From contig NZ_JAIMBW010000001.1 of assembly GCF_019195455.1 (NCBI RefSeq), positions 1,116,001 through 1,180,000 on the forward strand: a stretch of 64,000 bases of DNA, given 5' to 3'. Positions 49,431 to 57,262 of the stretch are shown here, in pieces (within the stretch, counting starts at the first letter, position 1; every line of letters starts with the position of its first letter). The notes beneath the pieces were generated by a model. The model was not told where the DNA came from and searched no databases. It saw only the letters and a program-made list of their open reading frames with translations. A program made the translations under genes and the position numbers. Source of the stretch: Gymnodinialimonas phycosphaerae (lineage in GTDB: Bacteria; Pseudomonadota; Alphaproteobacteria; Rhodobacterales; Rhodobacteraceae).

Positions 49431-50189
49431 TCAAAGGGATGTCAGCGCCAGCCAAAGGCCACCACCGATAAGAGCCGCGCCCAAGGGCCGCGTCAGGATG
49501 CGCCCGACGTCGGGCAGTTTCTCGAAAACCATGATCAGGGTCGCCAAGCCCATGAACACAAGGTTCATGACCCCACCCACGAAGGCCAAAAGCATCAGCG
49601 CCCAACAGCACCCCAGGCAGACCGCCCCTAGGCGCAGGCCGTTGCGGAACGGGCCCTCATCCCAGTGGGACATGAAAAACGTCAGCGGCGCGCGGCACTT
49701 GGACAGGCACGCCTCCTTCAGGGGGGTGAATTGGTAGGCGCCCGCCAGCAGCAGCAGCACGGCTGAAAGTTGGGTGGACCGGCTATCGCCGAAGGCCGAC
49801 ACCAGCTCTGCCTGAAACAGAAGGAACTGTAGCCCCGCCGCCAGCACGGAAAACCCACCCCAGATCGCAAGGTAGCCGCCGACCAATGCGCTGAAGTTGG
49901 TGCCCGTGGTCTGCCCCAGATCGTCGTATGTGGCGAACGCGGGCAGCGCCGTGGGGGCCATCATCGCCGCCGACATCAGCATCCACATGGCCGTGATGCG
50001 CGCAAATCCCGCCGCATCCGGGGTCAGCGTGCACAGGGCGACAAGGAAATCCGTGCCGTATAGGGCGCCTGCTGCCCGAAGATCAGCGGGCAACGCCATC
50101 AGGTACAACGTGACCCAACCGACAAGGATGACGCCGAAAAGCGTCAGCCAATGGGGCGCTGTCATGGCACGGATACGCTCTGAAACCAA
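49431..50189 (-). CDS. DUF2182 integral membrane protein
   Basis: 252 aa with about seven hydrophobic segments. Motifs include the Met-rich WMLMSAAMMAPTALPAFA, CLSKCRAPLTFFMSHW (Cys161, Cys165) and GAVCLGCCWALMLLAF (Cys191, Cys194, Cys195), matching DUF2182, a predicted metal-binding membrane family. Methionine and cysteine in helices point to a soft metal such as copper, which is inference. It is the first gene of the operon and is divergent from a GntR regulator. The start may be 50189 or the ATG at 50165. Confidence 0.83.
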   Translation of the reverse strand: MVSERIRAMTAPHWLTLFGVILVGWVTLYLMALPADLRAAGALYGTDFLVALCTLTPDAAGFARITAMWMLMSAAMMAPTALPAFATYDDLGQTTGTNFSALVGGYLAIWGGFSVLAAGLQFLLFQAELVSAFGDSRSTQLSAVLLLLAGAYQFTPLKEACLSKCRAPLTFFMSHWDEGPFRNGLRLGAVCLGCCWALMLLAFVGGVMNLVFMGLATLIMVFEKLPDVGRILTRPLGAALIGGGLWLALTSL

Positions 50190-50234
50190 TTCGCCCTCCC
50201 CGACTCACGGCCTCAATCAACTGTTGCGTCTTGA

Positions 50235-50258
50235 TGTCAGACATTTAAATGTCTGACA
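50235..50258. promoter_or_regulatory. Perfect 24-bp palindrome, likely GntR operator
   Basis: The sequence reads TGTCAGACATTT then its exact reverse complement, centred at 50246/50247. Each arm includes TGTC-N-GACA, itself a 9-bp palindrome. It lies 16 bases before the GntR start and about 45 bases from the DUF2182 start. FadR-type GntR proteins bind TGT-N-ACA-like sites, so autoregulation and control of the divergent operon are likely. Confidence 0.75.
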
Positions 50259-50274
50259 AATGAAAAGGTAGCAA

Positions 50275-51024
50275 ATGAAAATCGATCCGAACAGTAAAGC
50301 GGACCTTTCTGCGCAAATTGCCGCCGCGATCCGCGACAGCATCATCTCGGGCGCCTTGATCGTCGACGCGCGCCTGCCGTCCGAGGCCGAGTTGGCCGAG
50401 ACGCTCAACGTGTCGCGCTCCACCGTGCGCGAGGCGTTGAAGCGGCTGGCGGCGCAATCGCTGATCCGCACCCAGCGCGGGGCCTTCGGCGGCGCTTTTG
50501 TGAACCGCCTGTCCTACGAGGACGCATACGGCCAGCACATCACCACCTCGACCCTGCTTCTGGGGATGAATGACGTGGCGTTCGACACGGCCTGTGAAGC
50601 GCGCTTCGCGTTGGAGCGCGCCTGCGCCGATCTCTCGGCGCAACGGCGCACCGCCGACCATCTGGCGACGATGCGGGTGGAAGCCTTGCGCCAAGGCCAG
50701 CCGGGCCTGAGTGATGAGGCGTTCTGCGCTTCGGACGTGGCCTTCCACCGGGCGCTGGTGGACGGGGCGGACAACCCGGTGATGTCGTATCAATTGGCCG
50801 GCGCGGTGGAAGCGATGCAGCCCCTGATGAACATGATCACCTTCACCGCGCGCAATCGGGCGGAAATCGTCCGCCTGCACTCGGAAATCGCCGACGCCGT
50901 CGAGGCACGTGAAGGTGCCGCCGTCGCAGAGGCGCTGACAGAGTTGGAGACCTACACCAAGACCTTGGCACAATCCGTCTTCGAGCACCGCGCTCGGGCG
51001 GCCGAGGCGGCCAAATCGGTCTGA
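50275..51024 (+). CDS. GntR/FadR-family regulator
   Basis: 249 aa. The winged helix contains LPSEAELAETLNVSRSTVREALKRLAAQSLI, and the FCD domain runs from ACEARFALERACADL to HSEIADAVEAREGAAVAEAL. The ligand is probably a small carboxylate. It faces the DUF2182 operon across the 24-bp palindrome, making it the probable regulator of that operon. GGTAGC precedes the ATG weakly. Confidence 0.9.
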   Translation: MKIDPNSKADLSAQIAAAIRDSIISGALIVDARLPSEAELAETLNVSRSTVREALKRLAAQSLIRTQRGAFGGAFVNRLSYEDAYGQHITTSTLLLGMNDVAFDTACEARFALERACADLSAQRRTADHLATMRVEALRQGQPGLSDEAFCASDVAFHRALVDGADNPVMSYQLAGAVEAMQPLMNMITFTARNRAEIVRLHSEIADAVEAREGAAVAEALTELETYTKTLAQSVFEHRARAAEAAKSV

Positions 51025-51275
51025 AGAGCACTTGCTTCACGAGACAGAGGAGGCACCTGGGTGCTTTGCCAGGCGATTGACGGACGCGGCGAGCTGTTGA
51101 CGGACCGTCCTGAGCAATGCAGCGAAAGGCAAGAATGAGCCCAAAGTAACGGCTTTCTCTCATGTCCGGAACGGCGGCTATCGCGGGTAGTATCCGATAG
51201 GCTGCGGCAAAGTCTACTGGACGAAAGCAGGCGACATGTCATGCTGATGGTGTTTTGATCGGGAAGGGTGAGGCA

Positions 51276-51665
51276 ATGATTGATGTGCAAGCCGTGGCAA
51301 AGATGGCAGCAGGCTACACTGCAGCGTGGAACTCTAAGTCCGCAGAGGCGGTGGCCCCCTTCTACGCAGAAAATGTCGAAATCATTATTAACAATGGCGA
51401 CCCGTGGAGCGGTCGGTCGCGCGTTCAAGACATGGCCGCAAGTTTTTATGCGGATGTCCCAGATTTGACGCTCACCTGTGATGATGTGCGTTGTGCAGGA
51501 ACTCACGTAATTCTCGTTGGATATTCACTGGCCACGACGCAGCCAGTGGAAATCCGCTGAACATTCCGGGTTGGGAAGAGTGGGAGATTGGTGACGACCT
51601 CAAAGCAAAGGCGTCGCGCGGGTGGTTTGACGCCGAGGATTACGGTCGGCAAGCCACCGTTCCCC
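51276..51665 (+). pseudogene. SnoaL-like/NTF2-fold protein, frameshifted
   Basis: The frame from the ATG at 51276 gives IDVQAVAKMAAGYTAAWNSKSAEAVAPFYAE..., a SnoaL-like polyketide-cyclase fold, and stops at 51560. From about 51512 the family's C-terminal half continues in the next frame: FTGHDAASGNPLNIPGWEEWEIG and WFDAEDYGRQ. A single missing base near 51511-51516 (around GTTGGATATTC) would join them. The tail after DYGRQ has no nearby stop, suggesting further decay. Sequencing error cannot be excluded. Confidence 0.75.
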
Positions 51666-51970
51666 TTGTCCGGGTCCAGCGGCATTCCCTCTTTGGTCGT
51701 GGCCGCTCGCAACCGGGTGGTCGCCAGTTACCCTCCGCCTTGCTGATCAAGGCCCTTGACCCCAGCAGGCGTCGCCGGGCTTCTGGATGTATACGTTAAT
51801 ATTTGGTTAAGTTCACAGCTGAAACCCGGTGATTTCAAAAGCTTGACCATAGTGCTCAAGGTTGAGCACGCGGCACCCCGCGCCGCTCAAACCCACTGGA
51901 CGCCACCCGTCCCACGCTCTACCCTCGCTGCCAGCCTGACCTTCAAACGCTCCAACACGGACCATGATTC

Positions 51971-53005
51971 ATGACAAAAACCTACCTCCTCGCCTCCGCC
52001 GCGACCCTGGCCCTCGCCCTGCCCGCAGCGGCCCAGAACCTCACCGTTTTCGACTATTCCGGCTTCGAGAACCCAGATTTCCACCAGCCCTTCATCGACG
52101 CCCACGGCGCGCCCGAATTTGTGTTCTTCGGCGACGAGGATGAGGCATTCCAACGCCTGCTGGCGGGCTTCCAGTCAGACGTCACCCACATCTGCGCAGG
52201 CTCCGTGCCGCGCTGGCAGGCCTCGGGCATCATCGAGGCCTGGGACACGGCCGAGATCGCCGCGTTTGAAACCCTCAACGCCGATCTCGTGGGCCAGGAC
52301 GTGCTGGCGGGCAGCGAAGAGCTGTTCTTCCTGCCCACGGACTACGGCTCCACCGCCGTGGCCTACAACAGCGATGAATTGTCGGCCGACGATGTCACCT
52401 CGCTGGAGATCTTCAATGACCCAGCCCTCGCCGGGCGCTTGTCGATCCCCGATAACGTCGACGATGCCTATGCGCTGGCCTACCTTGCGACCGGCGTTAC
52501 CGATTGGGCGGATGTGACGGATGCGCAGTTCGAGGCGGCAACTGATTGGCTGCGTGCTGTCCACCCGAACCTGCGGACCTATTGGACCGACCCGGCCGAG
52601 ATCAGCCAGCTGATCGGTTCGGGCGAGGTTCTGGCCGCCTGGGTCTGGAACGAGGTGCCCGTGGCCATGGCCGAGGAAGGCTTCAACGTCGGCTTTGCGC
52701 GTAACACGACCGAGGGCACTTCTGTCTGGCTTTGCGGCTACGTCAACATGGTCGAGGCACCGGGCGACGAGGCGCAGGCCTATGACTACGTCAATGCGCT
52801 TCTCTCCGAAGGCTCCGCTGGTCCGCTGTTGAGCAACGGCTTCGGCTCGGCCAACGATGCCGCGCTTCAGGCCTTGGGCTCCGAGGCGATGGAAGCCGCG
52901 GGCCTGGGCGAAGTGACGGTGCCCGTTCTGGCACAGCTGCCGATCTCCAACGAACAGCGGGAACGCCAGGCAGAAGCGTTCGAGCGGATCAAGGCCGGCT
53001 TCTAA
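51971..53005 (+). CDS. ABC transporter substrate-binding protein (spermidine/putrescine type)
   Basis: 344 aa with a signal peptide (MTKTYLLASAATLALALPAAAQ). The mature protein begins LTVFDYSGFENPDFH and has FFLPTDYGSTAVAYNSDEL and AAWVWNEVPVAMAEEG, as in PotD-like periplasmic binding proteins. It has no adjacent permease or ATPase, so it must work with components encoded elsewhere. A terminator follows directly. Confidence 0.85.
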   Translation: MTKTYLLASAATLALALPAAAQNLTVFDYSGFENPDFHQPFIDAHGAPEFVFFGDEDEAFQRLLAGFQSDVTHICAGSVPRWQASGIIEAWDTAEIAAFETLNADLVGQDVLAGSEELFFLPTDYGSTAVAYNSDELSADDVTSLEIFNDPALAGRLSIPDNVDDAYALAYLATGVTDWADVTDAQFEAATDWLRAVHPNLRTYWTDPAEISQLIGSGEVLAAWVWNEVPVAMAEEGFNVGFARNTTEGTSVWLCGYVNMVEAPGDEAQAYDYVNALLSEGSAGPLLSNGFGSANDAALQALGSEAMEAAGLGEVTVPVLAQLPISNEQRERQAEAFERIKAGF

Positions 53006-53030
53006 GCCGCTGCCGCAAATGACCCAAGAC

Positions 53031-53059
53031 AACGCGCGCCCTCACCGGCGCGCGTTTTT
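53031..53059 (+). terminator. Rho-independent terminator after the binding protein
   Basis: AACGCGCGCC (53031-53040) pairs with GGCGCGCGTT (53047-53056), followed by T residues. It begins 25 bases after the stop codon. Confidence 0.9.
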
Positions 53060-53366
53060 GTGCTGGCCTTCCCGCACCAGCGCGACACGCGGCAACGGCA
53101 AGCTCCGCACGTTCAACACCACCGGACGGGCGCATAACCTGCCTTGTGGCACGATGCTGGTGTGTAGAAGTCCTTACAGCCGCCGCCCTGACACGGATGA
53201 GAAGCAGCGGCTGTAAGGCAAAGGTCGCGACGTAGTCTCCGGATTTCTCCGGGCACGCTTCAACCGCGTCGCGTCCTGTAGTGCACATGTATACACGTGG
53301 CGATCAGCATCGCAAACGAATTTTTGCCGGATGGACGTGGCCGCACGTGGCCCCCCGGCGGCGCGG
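53060..53366. other. Non-coding stretch with long inverted repeat
   Basis: 307 bases with no credible gene. It holds a 12-bp perfect inverted repeat (53172-53183 with 53207-53218) and a TGTATACA octamer at 53288-53295 like that in the operator at 53975. Short open frames on both strands lack start signals. Confidence 0.5.
53172..53218. repeat. Inverted repeat CCTTACAGCCGC / GCGGCTGTAAGG
   Basis: Twelve perfectly paired bases flank a 23-base loop. There is no T run, so it is not an ordinary terminator. It could be an RNA hairpin or the end of a decayed mobile element. Confidence 0.6.
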
Positions 53367-53954
53367 CTAGGCCAAAGGCTTCAACGACAACGCGGCAAGC
53401 CATTCTTCTTGCGCCTCGCTTTCGACCGCCTCCGGGAAATGACTGCGGACCAATGCGATGGCCTCTTCGGCAGAAAGCCCGCCTTCCATCAAGGTCCAGC
53501 TGGCCATCAGACCGCTGCGCCCTGCCCCGTATTGACAGCAGAACGCCAATGTCTGGCCCGCGCACAAGGCGGCCTGCCGCGCCGGGCGTTGGGCGGTCCA
53601 TGCCTGCACCATGGCCTCCTGCGGCACGGAGTAGTCCACCGTCGGATGATATTCGAGCGTCACGCCTACCGCAGCCGCCGTGCGTTCCAAAAGGTCGAAC
53701 CCCAATGGGTCCAACTCATCGCGTTCCACCAAGACAACCAACCGGTCGCCGCCATGTGAACGAACCCCCTCCAGCGTTTCCATGCAAGCCTCTGGCATAA
53801 AGGTGGCAGAGCCATCGATGCCTGTTTCCAGCCCCGGGAACCCCGTCATAATGATCTTGCCGCCAAACGGATGAGCGATCACCGCGCGCATCGTGCCACG
53901 TAATGGCCCGCGATCGGGCGTTTCAGCGCCCATTGATATGGCTGGTACAGACAT
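53367..53954 (-). CDS. Protein tyrosine phosphatase-like protein
   Basis: 195 aa from the ATG at 53954, preceded by AAGGAAAG. The phosphatase loop CQYGAGRSG gives catalytic Cys140 and Arg146 (CX5R), and an Asp in the region before it may be the general acid. The fold resembles the small predicted PTP family (COG5350-like) of alpha-proteobacteria. Substrates are unknown. It is divergent from a GntR gene with an operator between. Confidence 0.82.
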   Translation of the reverse strand: MSVPAISMGAETPDRGPLRGTMRAVIAHPFGGKIIMTGFPGLETGIDGSATFMPEACMETLEGVRSHGGDRLVVLVERDELDPLGFDLLERTAAAVGVTLEYHPTVDYSVPQEAMVQAWTAQRPARQAALCAGQTLAFCCQYGAGRSGLMASWTLMEGGLSAEEAIALVRSHFPEAVESEAQEEWLAALSLKPLA

Positions 53955-53974
53955 CAGTTGCTTTCCTTGTGCGA

Positions 53975-53990
53975 TGTATACAGATATACA
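53975..53990. promoter_or_regulatory. Candidate GntR operator TGTATA-N4-TATACA
   Basis: A perfect 6-bp inverted repeat with a 4-base spacer lies 21 bases from the phosphatase start and 45 bases from the GntR start. TGTATAC-type sites are typical of GntR proteins. Binding is inferred. Confidence 0.55.
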
Positions 53991-54034
53991 CAAAGCCTTC
54001 CCGCTGCAATACATACGCCCAAGGGGCTGACGAC

Positions 54035-54658
54035 ATGCCAAGACACAACGCCGATACTATTGCCGACGCTTTGCGCAAACGGATCTGTTTGGAACCCCCG
54101 ACTGCCAGCCCGGTCTTGCATGAGCAAGCCCTGGCGGCAGAATTCGGCGTCTCTCGGACGCCGGTCCGCCAGGCGTTGCAACGGCTGGCCTATGAGCGCC
54201 TAGTAGAGGTCCGCTCGGGCGTCGGGACTGTTGTCTCGCCGCTCAGCGAAGACCAACGCGCCATGGACATCCACCTGGCCAGCGCCCTACTGGATGTCGC
54301 CGCAGAGATGGAGGGCGACCGCCCTCTGTCGATCGAGGCCAACGCCTACATCAATGCCCTGGAACACCGGGTCAGCGAGGCCACCGCACTGGATCTGGAC
54401 ACGAATTACACGATCCGATCCACCATGTTGGAGGTCGTTACCAGTGAATTGTCGAACGACATTCTGGCTGAAGCGCTCAAAGCCGCGCTTTGGCGGCTGT
54501 TTCGCTGGCGCTTGGCAGCAGCAGCGGAAGAGCCCTCGGGCATCGACACCCGCCTGCGCGAGGTGATCGGACTGATGGCCGATGCCACGAAGGTGGGCAC
54601 GGTTCGCGCGCTGCTGAAAGCACAACACATGCCCCCTGTCGGGGACGCTGAGGGGTAA
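54035..54658 (+). CDS. GntR-family transcriptional regulator
   Basis: 207 aa from the ATG at 54035. The winged helix has LHEQALAAEFGVSRTPVRQALQRLAYERLVEVRSGVGT. The C-terminal part is helical and shorter than a full FCD domain, with ETSELSNDILAEAL-like and LREVIGLMADATKVGTVRALL segments. It probably represses itself and the divergent phosphatase gene. Effector unknown. Confidence 0.85.
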   Translation: MPRHNADTIADALRKRICLEPPTASPVLHEQALAAEFGVSRTPVRQALQRLAYERLVEVRSGVGTVVSPLSEDQRAMDIHLASALLDVAAEMEGDRPLSIEANAYINALEHRVSEATALDLDTNYTIRSTMLEVVTSELSNDILAEALKAALWRLFRWRLAAAAEEPSGIDTRLREVIGLMADATKVGTVRALLKAQHMPPVGDAEG

Positions 54659-54725
54659 GCAGACAAGCCGCTGACAGCCCGGTTGAAGGGCCGCGCCCTT
54701 TCAGCGACAAGGACCCCAAGACACC

Positions 54726-54754
54726 TTGAAACTGCACCCCCGCGCCCGTATGTA
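54726..54754 (+). promoter_or_regulatory. Putative sigma-70 promoter of the tmRNA gene
   Basis: TTGAAA at 54726-54731 and TATGTA at 54749-54754 are separated by 17 bases, giving a start near 54761, just before the tmRNA acceptor part. Confidence 0.5.
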
Positions 54755-54760
54755 TTGCTT

Positions 54761-55110
54761 GTTCCTTCGGGGACTATGGACATAAACGCGCTCGTAATAA
54801 GCGGATCGGACCCGGGGGCGGTACCCGGCGACTCCACCAATCCTCCCTTCATTTGAGGGACAGATGGGGTCGAAACAGGATCGACGAACGTCTAAAGGGG
54901 TTAGCTTTGTCCCGGTGAGTTACCACCGTTATCGGTACAAATCGTACAGTTGCAAATGACAACCGTGCTCCGGCAATGGCTCTCGCAGCGTAAGCTGTCT
55001 GAGTCGCCGAACTTAAGCCCTGTCGCCTAGCCGCGTCAGGCGGGGTTCGCAGGCACCTGGCAACAGAAGCCTGCACTTTCAAACCATTACCGCCGATAGT
55101 TCATGCAACG
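54761..55110 (+). ncRNA. ssrA: Two-piece (circularly permuted) tmRNA
   Basis: The alpha-proteobacterial permuted form with the acceptor piece upstream. Its 3' end CGACTCCACCA is at about 54828-54838, preceded by a 5-bp T-stem CCGGG/CCCGG. A removed spacer follows with a CTCCC/GAGGG hairpin (54843-54859). The coding piece begins GGGGTCG at 54866, which pairs with CGACTCC as a 7-bp acceptor stem with one G-U. AGGATCGAC is the D-loop-like segment. The tag frame 54952-54993 encodes ANDNRAPAMALAA and stops. It frees stalled ribosomes and tags proteins for ClpXP. The outer ends are approximate. sspB, the tag adaptor, is 1.6 kb away. Confidence 0.93.
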
Positions 55111-55146
55111 CATGAAGTTTGCCGCGCAACGTTTGGATTTTCGGTT

Positions 55147-55179
55147 AAAAAGCCCCATCGCTCCCGACGAGGCTTTTTC
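55147..55179 (+). terminator. Terminator of the tmRNA gene
   Basis: AAAAAGCC (55147-55154) pairs with GGCTTTTT (55171-55178), with a shorter inner stem TCG/CGA. The T run completes a typical intrinsic terminator, also usable from the opposite strand. Confidence 0.88.
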
Positions 55180-55193
55180 TCATGTCGCCCGAC

Positions 55194-55844
55194 CTACTCG
55201 GCTGCGGTCATCCAGATGCTCCGCGTATTCAGCGCATGTCCGTCACGCCCTTTAAGGCCGATACGGGCGGCGGGCATGGTGGCCAAACCCTCCTCCAACG
55301 GCGGGAAGATCGCGTAAAGCTCATCGCGCTGCGGTTCGGAAAGGACCGAGGCGATATCGCCGGCGGGGTGGAAGCTTTCGGTTTCCAATCCCTCGGAATA
55401 GATCACCTCGTGGGTATCAAAGGCGATGCGGAAATACTCCACACCATCGGCGCCCAGGTCGACGCCGATATCCGTCTCGTTGATCAAGGTGAACGCGGGC
55501 GTCAGAACCCCGTCAGGGCTGCCGAACAACAGATCCGCCTGCCAATCGCGGCCCAAAACGCGGTGCTGGCGCGATAGGTTGAGGTCACCACGCGTATTGC
55601 CGTTGCTGTTGTATTCGATCAGCATGATCGTGACGTATTCGGGGTCATCGCCCGCGTCAAGGAGCGACACGAACACCTGTTTGGCGGCCAACTTCTGCGC
55701 CGCTAGAAAGGTATCGTTGACGCCATCCACATCCACATCCGAGCCAGAGCTTTGCGAGGTAGAGCCGGAGGTATCGATCACCAGCGCCACGTTGATATCC
55801 TGTGTGGACGCAACGGTGGTGATATCCGCAAACACCTCGAACAT
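55194..55844 (-). CDS. von Willebrand factor A domain fragment
   Basis: 216 aa from the ATG at 55844; the open frame extends upstream to about 56186 without a convincing start. DINVALVIDTSGSTSQSSGSDVDVDG is the vWA MIDAS start (DxSxS), then LAAQKLAAKQVFVSLLD and VTIMLIEYNSNG. It resembles the vWA segment of large calcium-rich surface proteins, so this may be a truncated remnant. There is no signal peptide in the part shown. It converges on the tmRNA terminator. Confidence 0.55.
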   Translation of the reverse strand: MFEVFADITTVASTQDINVALVIDTSGSTSQSSGSDVDVDGVNDTFLAAQKLAAKQVFVSLLDAGDDPEYVTIMLIEYNSNGNTRGDLNLSRQHRVLGRDWQADLLFGSPDGVLTPAFTLINETDIGVDLGADGVEYFRIAFDTHEVIYSEGLETESFHPAGDIASVLSEPQRDELYAIFPPLEEGLATMPAARIGLKGRDGHALNTRSIWMTAAE

Positions 55845-56163
55845 ATCCGTTGCGAAGGCGGGCAGCGTGGCCGTCAGGCCCACGTCGATCCCGTTGATCG
55901 CTCCCGAATCAAATCCGGCCTGTGTCGGTAGAAGAAACCATTGCGCACTCCAGTGCCGATTGTTTCCAAACTGGAAAAAGTAACTGTTTTTTAACACTAA
56001 TTCGCAAGCCCCCCCTTGCAAAGGAGAAAGCTGTCCCCGCCCGACAACCCCCGAAAACCGGCGCCGGATCGCCTGTCCTGCACGTTTTTTCAGCGCAAAG
56101 TGATCCGTCTCGGGGTCGCTTGCGTTAAAGAAAAGACAGACACCAGAAAAGCTTGGACCGCCC

Positions 56164-56535
56164 ATGACCGCCGTCGACATCATCAATTACGCCGTTGCCA
56201 TTCTGACCATTGGCCTCGGGGTCTGCGGCTGGCTCGCTACGCGCTGGACCATGTCCGTGCTGGATATTCAGGCCGGTCCCTCCAACATGGGGTATACCGA
56301 GGTTTCGGCGGTGTCGGGCTGCCTGTTTGTCGGCATCGGATTGGGCGTGTTGATCCTGAACGAGCCGATGGCCTGGATTGCGCTGGGGCTGGCTTATGGA
56401 GGCGCTGCGGTCGGACGCGTGACGTCGATCCTGCGTGACAATGCGGCCTCGCGTCAAAGCTGGACGTTTTTCGCGACGGAAGCCGCGCTTGGCGCATGGC
56501 TCGTGTTGGCGAACTTGCCTGCGCAGCAAGTCTAG
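56164..56535 (+). CDS. Small four-helix membrane protein
   Basis: 123 aa with four hydrophobic segments (INYAVAILTIGLGVCGWLA, VSAVSGCLFVGIGLGVLIL, MAWIALGLAYGGAAVGRV, FFATEAALGAWLVLANL). The pattern resembles DUF4345-type proteins, although the match is by eye. No partner is evident. It is followed by a repeat tract. Confidence 0.68.
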   Translation: MTAVDIINYAVAILTIGLGVCGWLATRWTMSVLDIQAGPSNMGYTEVSAVSGCLFVGIGLGVLILNEPMAWIALGLAYGGAAVGRVTSILRDNAASRQSWTFFATEAALGAWLVLANLPAQQV

Positions 56536-56548
56536 ACGCGGCGGAACA

Positions 56549-56643
56549 AAGCCCAAGCCTTCCAATGTGCGGGCCTTCCAAAGCCCAAGCCTTCCAAAGC
56601 CGAGCCTGCCTAAGCTGCACCTGCCTAAGCTGGTCCTGCCAAA
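56549..56643 (+). repeat. Degenerate 15-bp tandem repeat
   Basis: Units such as GCCCAAGCCTTCCAA, GCCGAGCCTGCCTAA and GCTGCACCTGCCTAA follow each other with a period near 15. In one frame it reads as repeats of LPKxx. It is between two genes and probably non-coding. Confidence 0.6.
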
Positions 56644-56713
56644 CCGCGCCTTTCATCCGCCGACGAATCTTCTACACTGGCCGCACCTGCCCTAACCGCT
56701 TGGCGCTTTTGCA

Positions 56714-57211
56714 ATGTCTGACCCGATCCCGACCATACCCTATGGACGCCTCATGCATGAGGCCGTGTGCGGCGTGATCCGCGAGGTTCTGGAGCGGGTC
56801 GCACGCGATGGCCTGCCCGGGGAGCATCATTTCTTCATCACCTTCGACACCCGCCACGATGGCGTCGAATTGGCCGACTGGTTGCGAGAGCGCTACCCAG
56901 AGGAAATGATGATCGTGATCCAGAACTGGTACGACGACCTGAGCGTCGACCAGGACGGCTTCGCGATCACGCTCAACTTCGGCGACGCGCCAGAGCGCTT
57001 GCGCATCCCGTTCGATTCCATCGCCACCTTCGTTGATCCCTCGGTCGAATTCGGCTGGCGGTTCGAGCAGACCGATGACGATGATCCGACGCCCCCCAAC
57101 GGCTCCGACCCCGGCGACAAGGATCGCGGTGACGACGCGGACGGCGACGGTCCCGGTGCGGGGCAAGAGGCTGAAGTCGTCAGCCTCGACACGTTCCGAC
57201 GCAATCACTAG
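56714..57211 (+). CDS. sspB: ClpXP adaptor SspB (alpha type)
   Basis: 165 aa. The SspB core includes YGRLMHEAVCGVIREVLERVARDGLPG, HHFFITFDTRHDGVELADWLRERYPEEMMIVIQNWYDDL and IPFDSIATFVDPSVEFGWRF. An acidic, disordered linker (rich in D, G, P) follows, and the C-terminal VVSLDTFRRNH is the expected ClpX-binding tail. It hands ssrA-tagged proteins to ClpXP. Location near the tmRNA gene links tag and adaptor. Confidence 0.95.
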   Translation: MSDPIPTIPYGRLMHEAVCGVIREVLERVARDGLPGEHHFFITFDTRHDGVELADWLRERYPEEMMIVIQNWYDDLSVDQDGFAITLNFGDAPERLRIPFDSIATFVDPSVEFGWRFEQTDDDDPTPPNGSDPGDKDRGDDADGDGPGAGQEAEVVSLDTFRRNH

Positions 57212-57262
57212 ACCGTCGGCATCCGCACTTTTCAGGGCCGCGCTTTACAAGGATCACCCCCC

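Noticed and set aside
50952-51506. 184-codon minus-strand frame with many Cys and Ser
   Set aside because: It is antisense to the GntR end and the SnoaL pseudogene and has no start signal.
53019-53216. 65-codon plus-strand frame
   Set aside because: It starts at the terminator of the binding-protein gene and runs through the inverted repeat, and has no motif.
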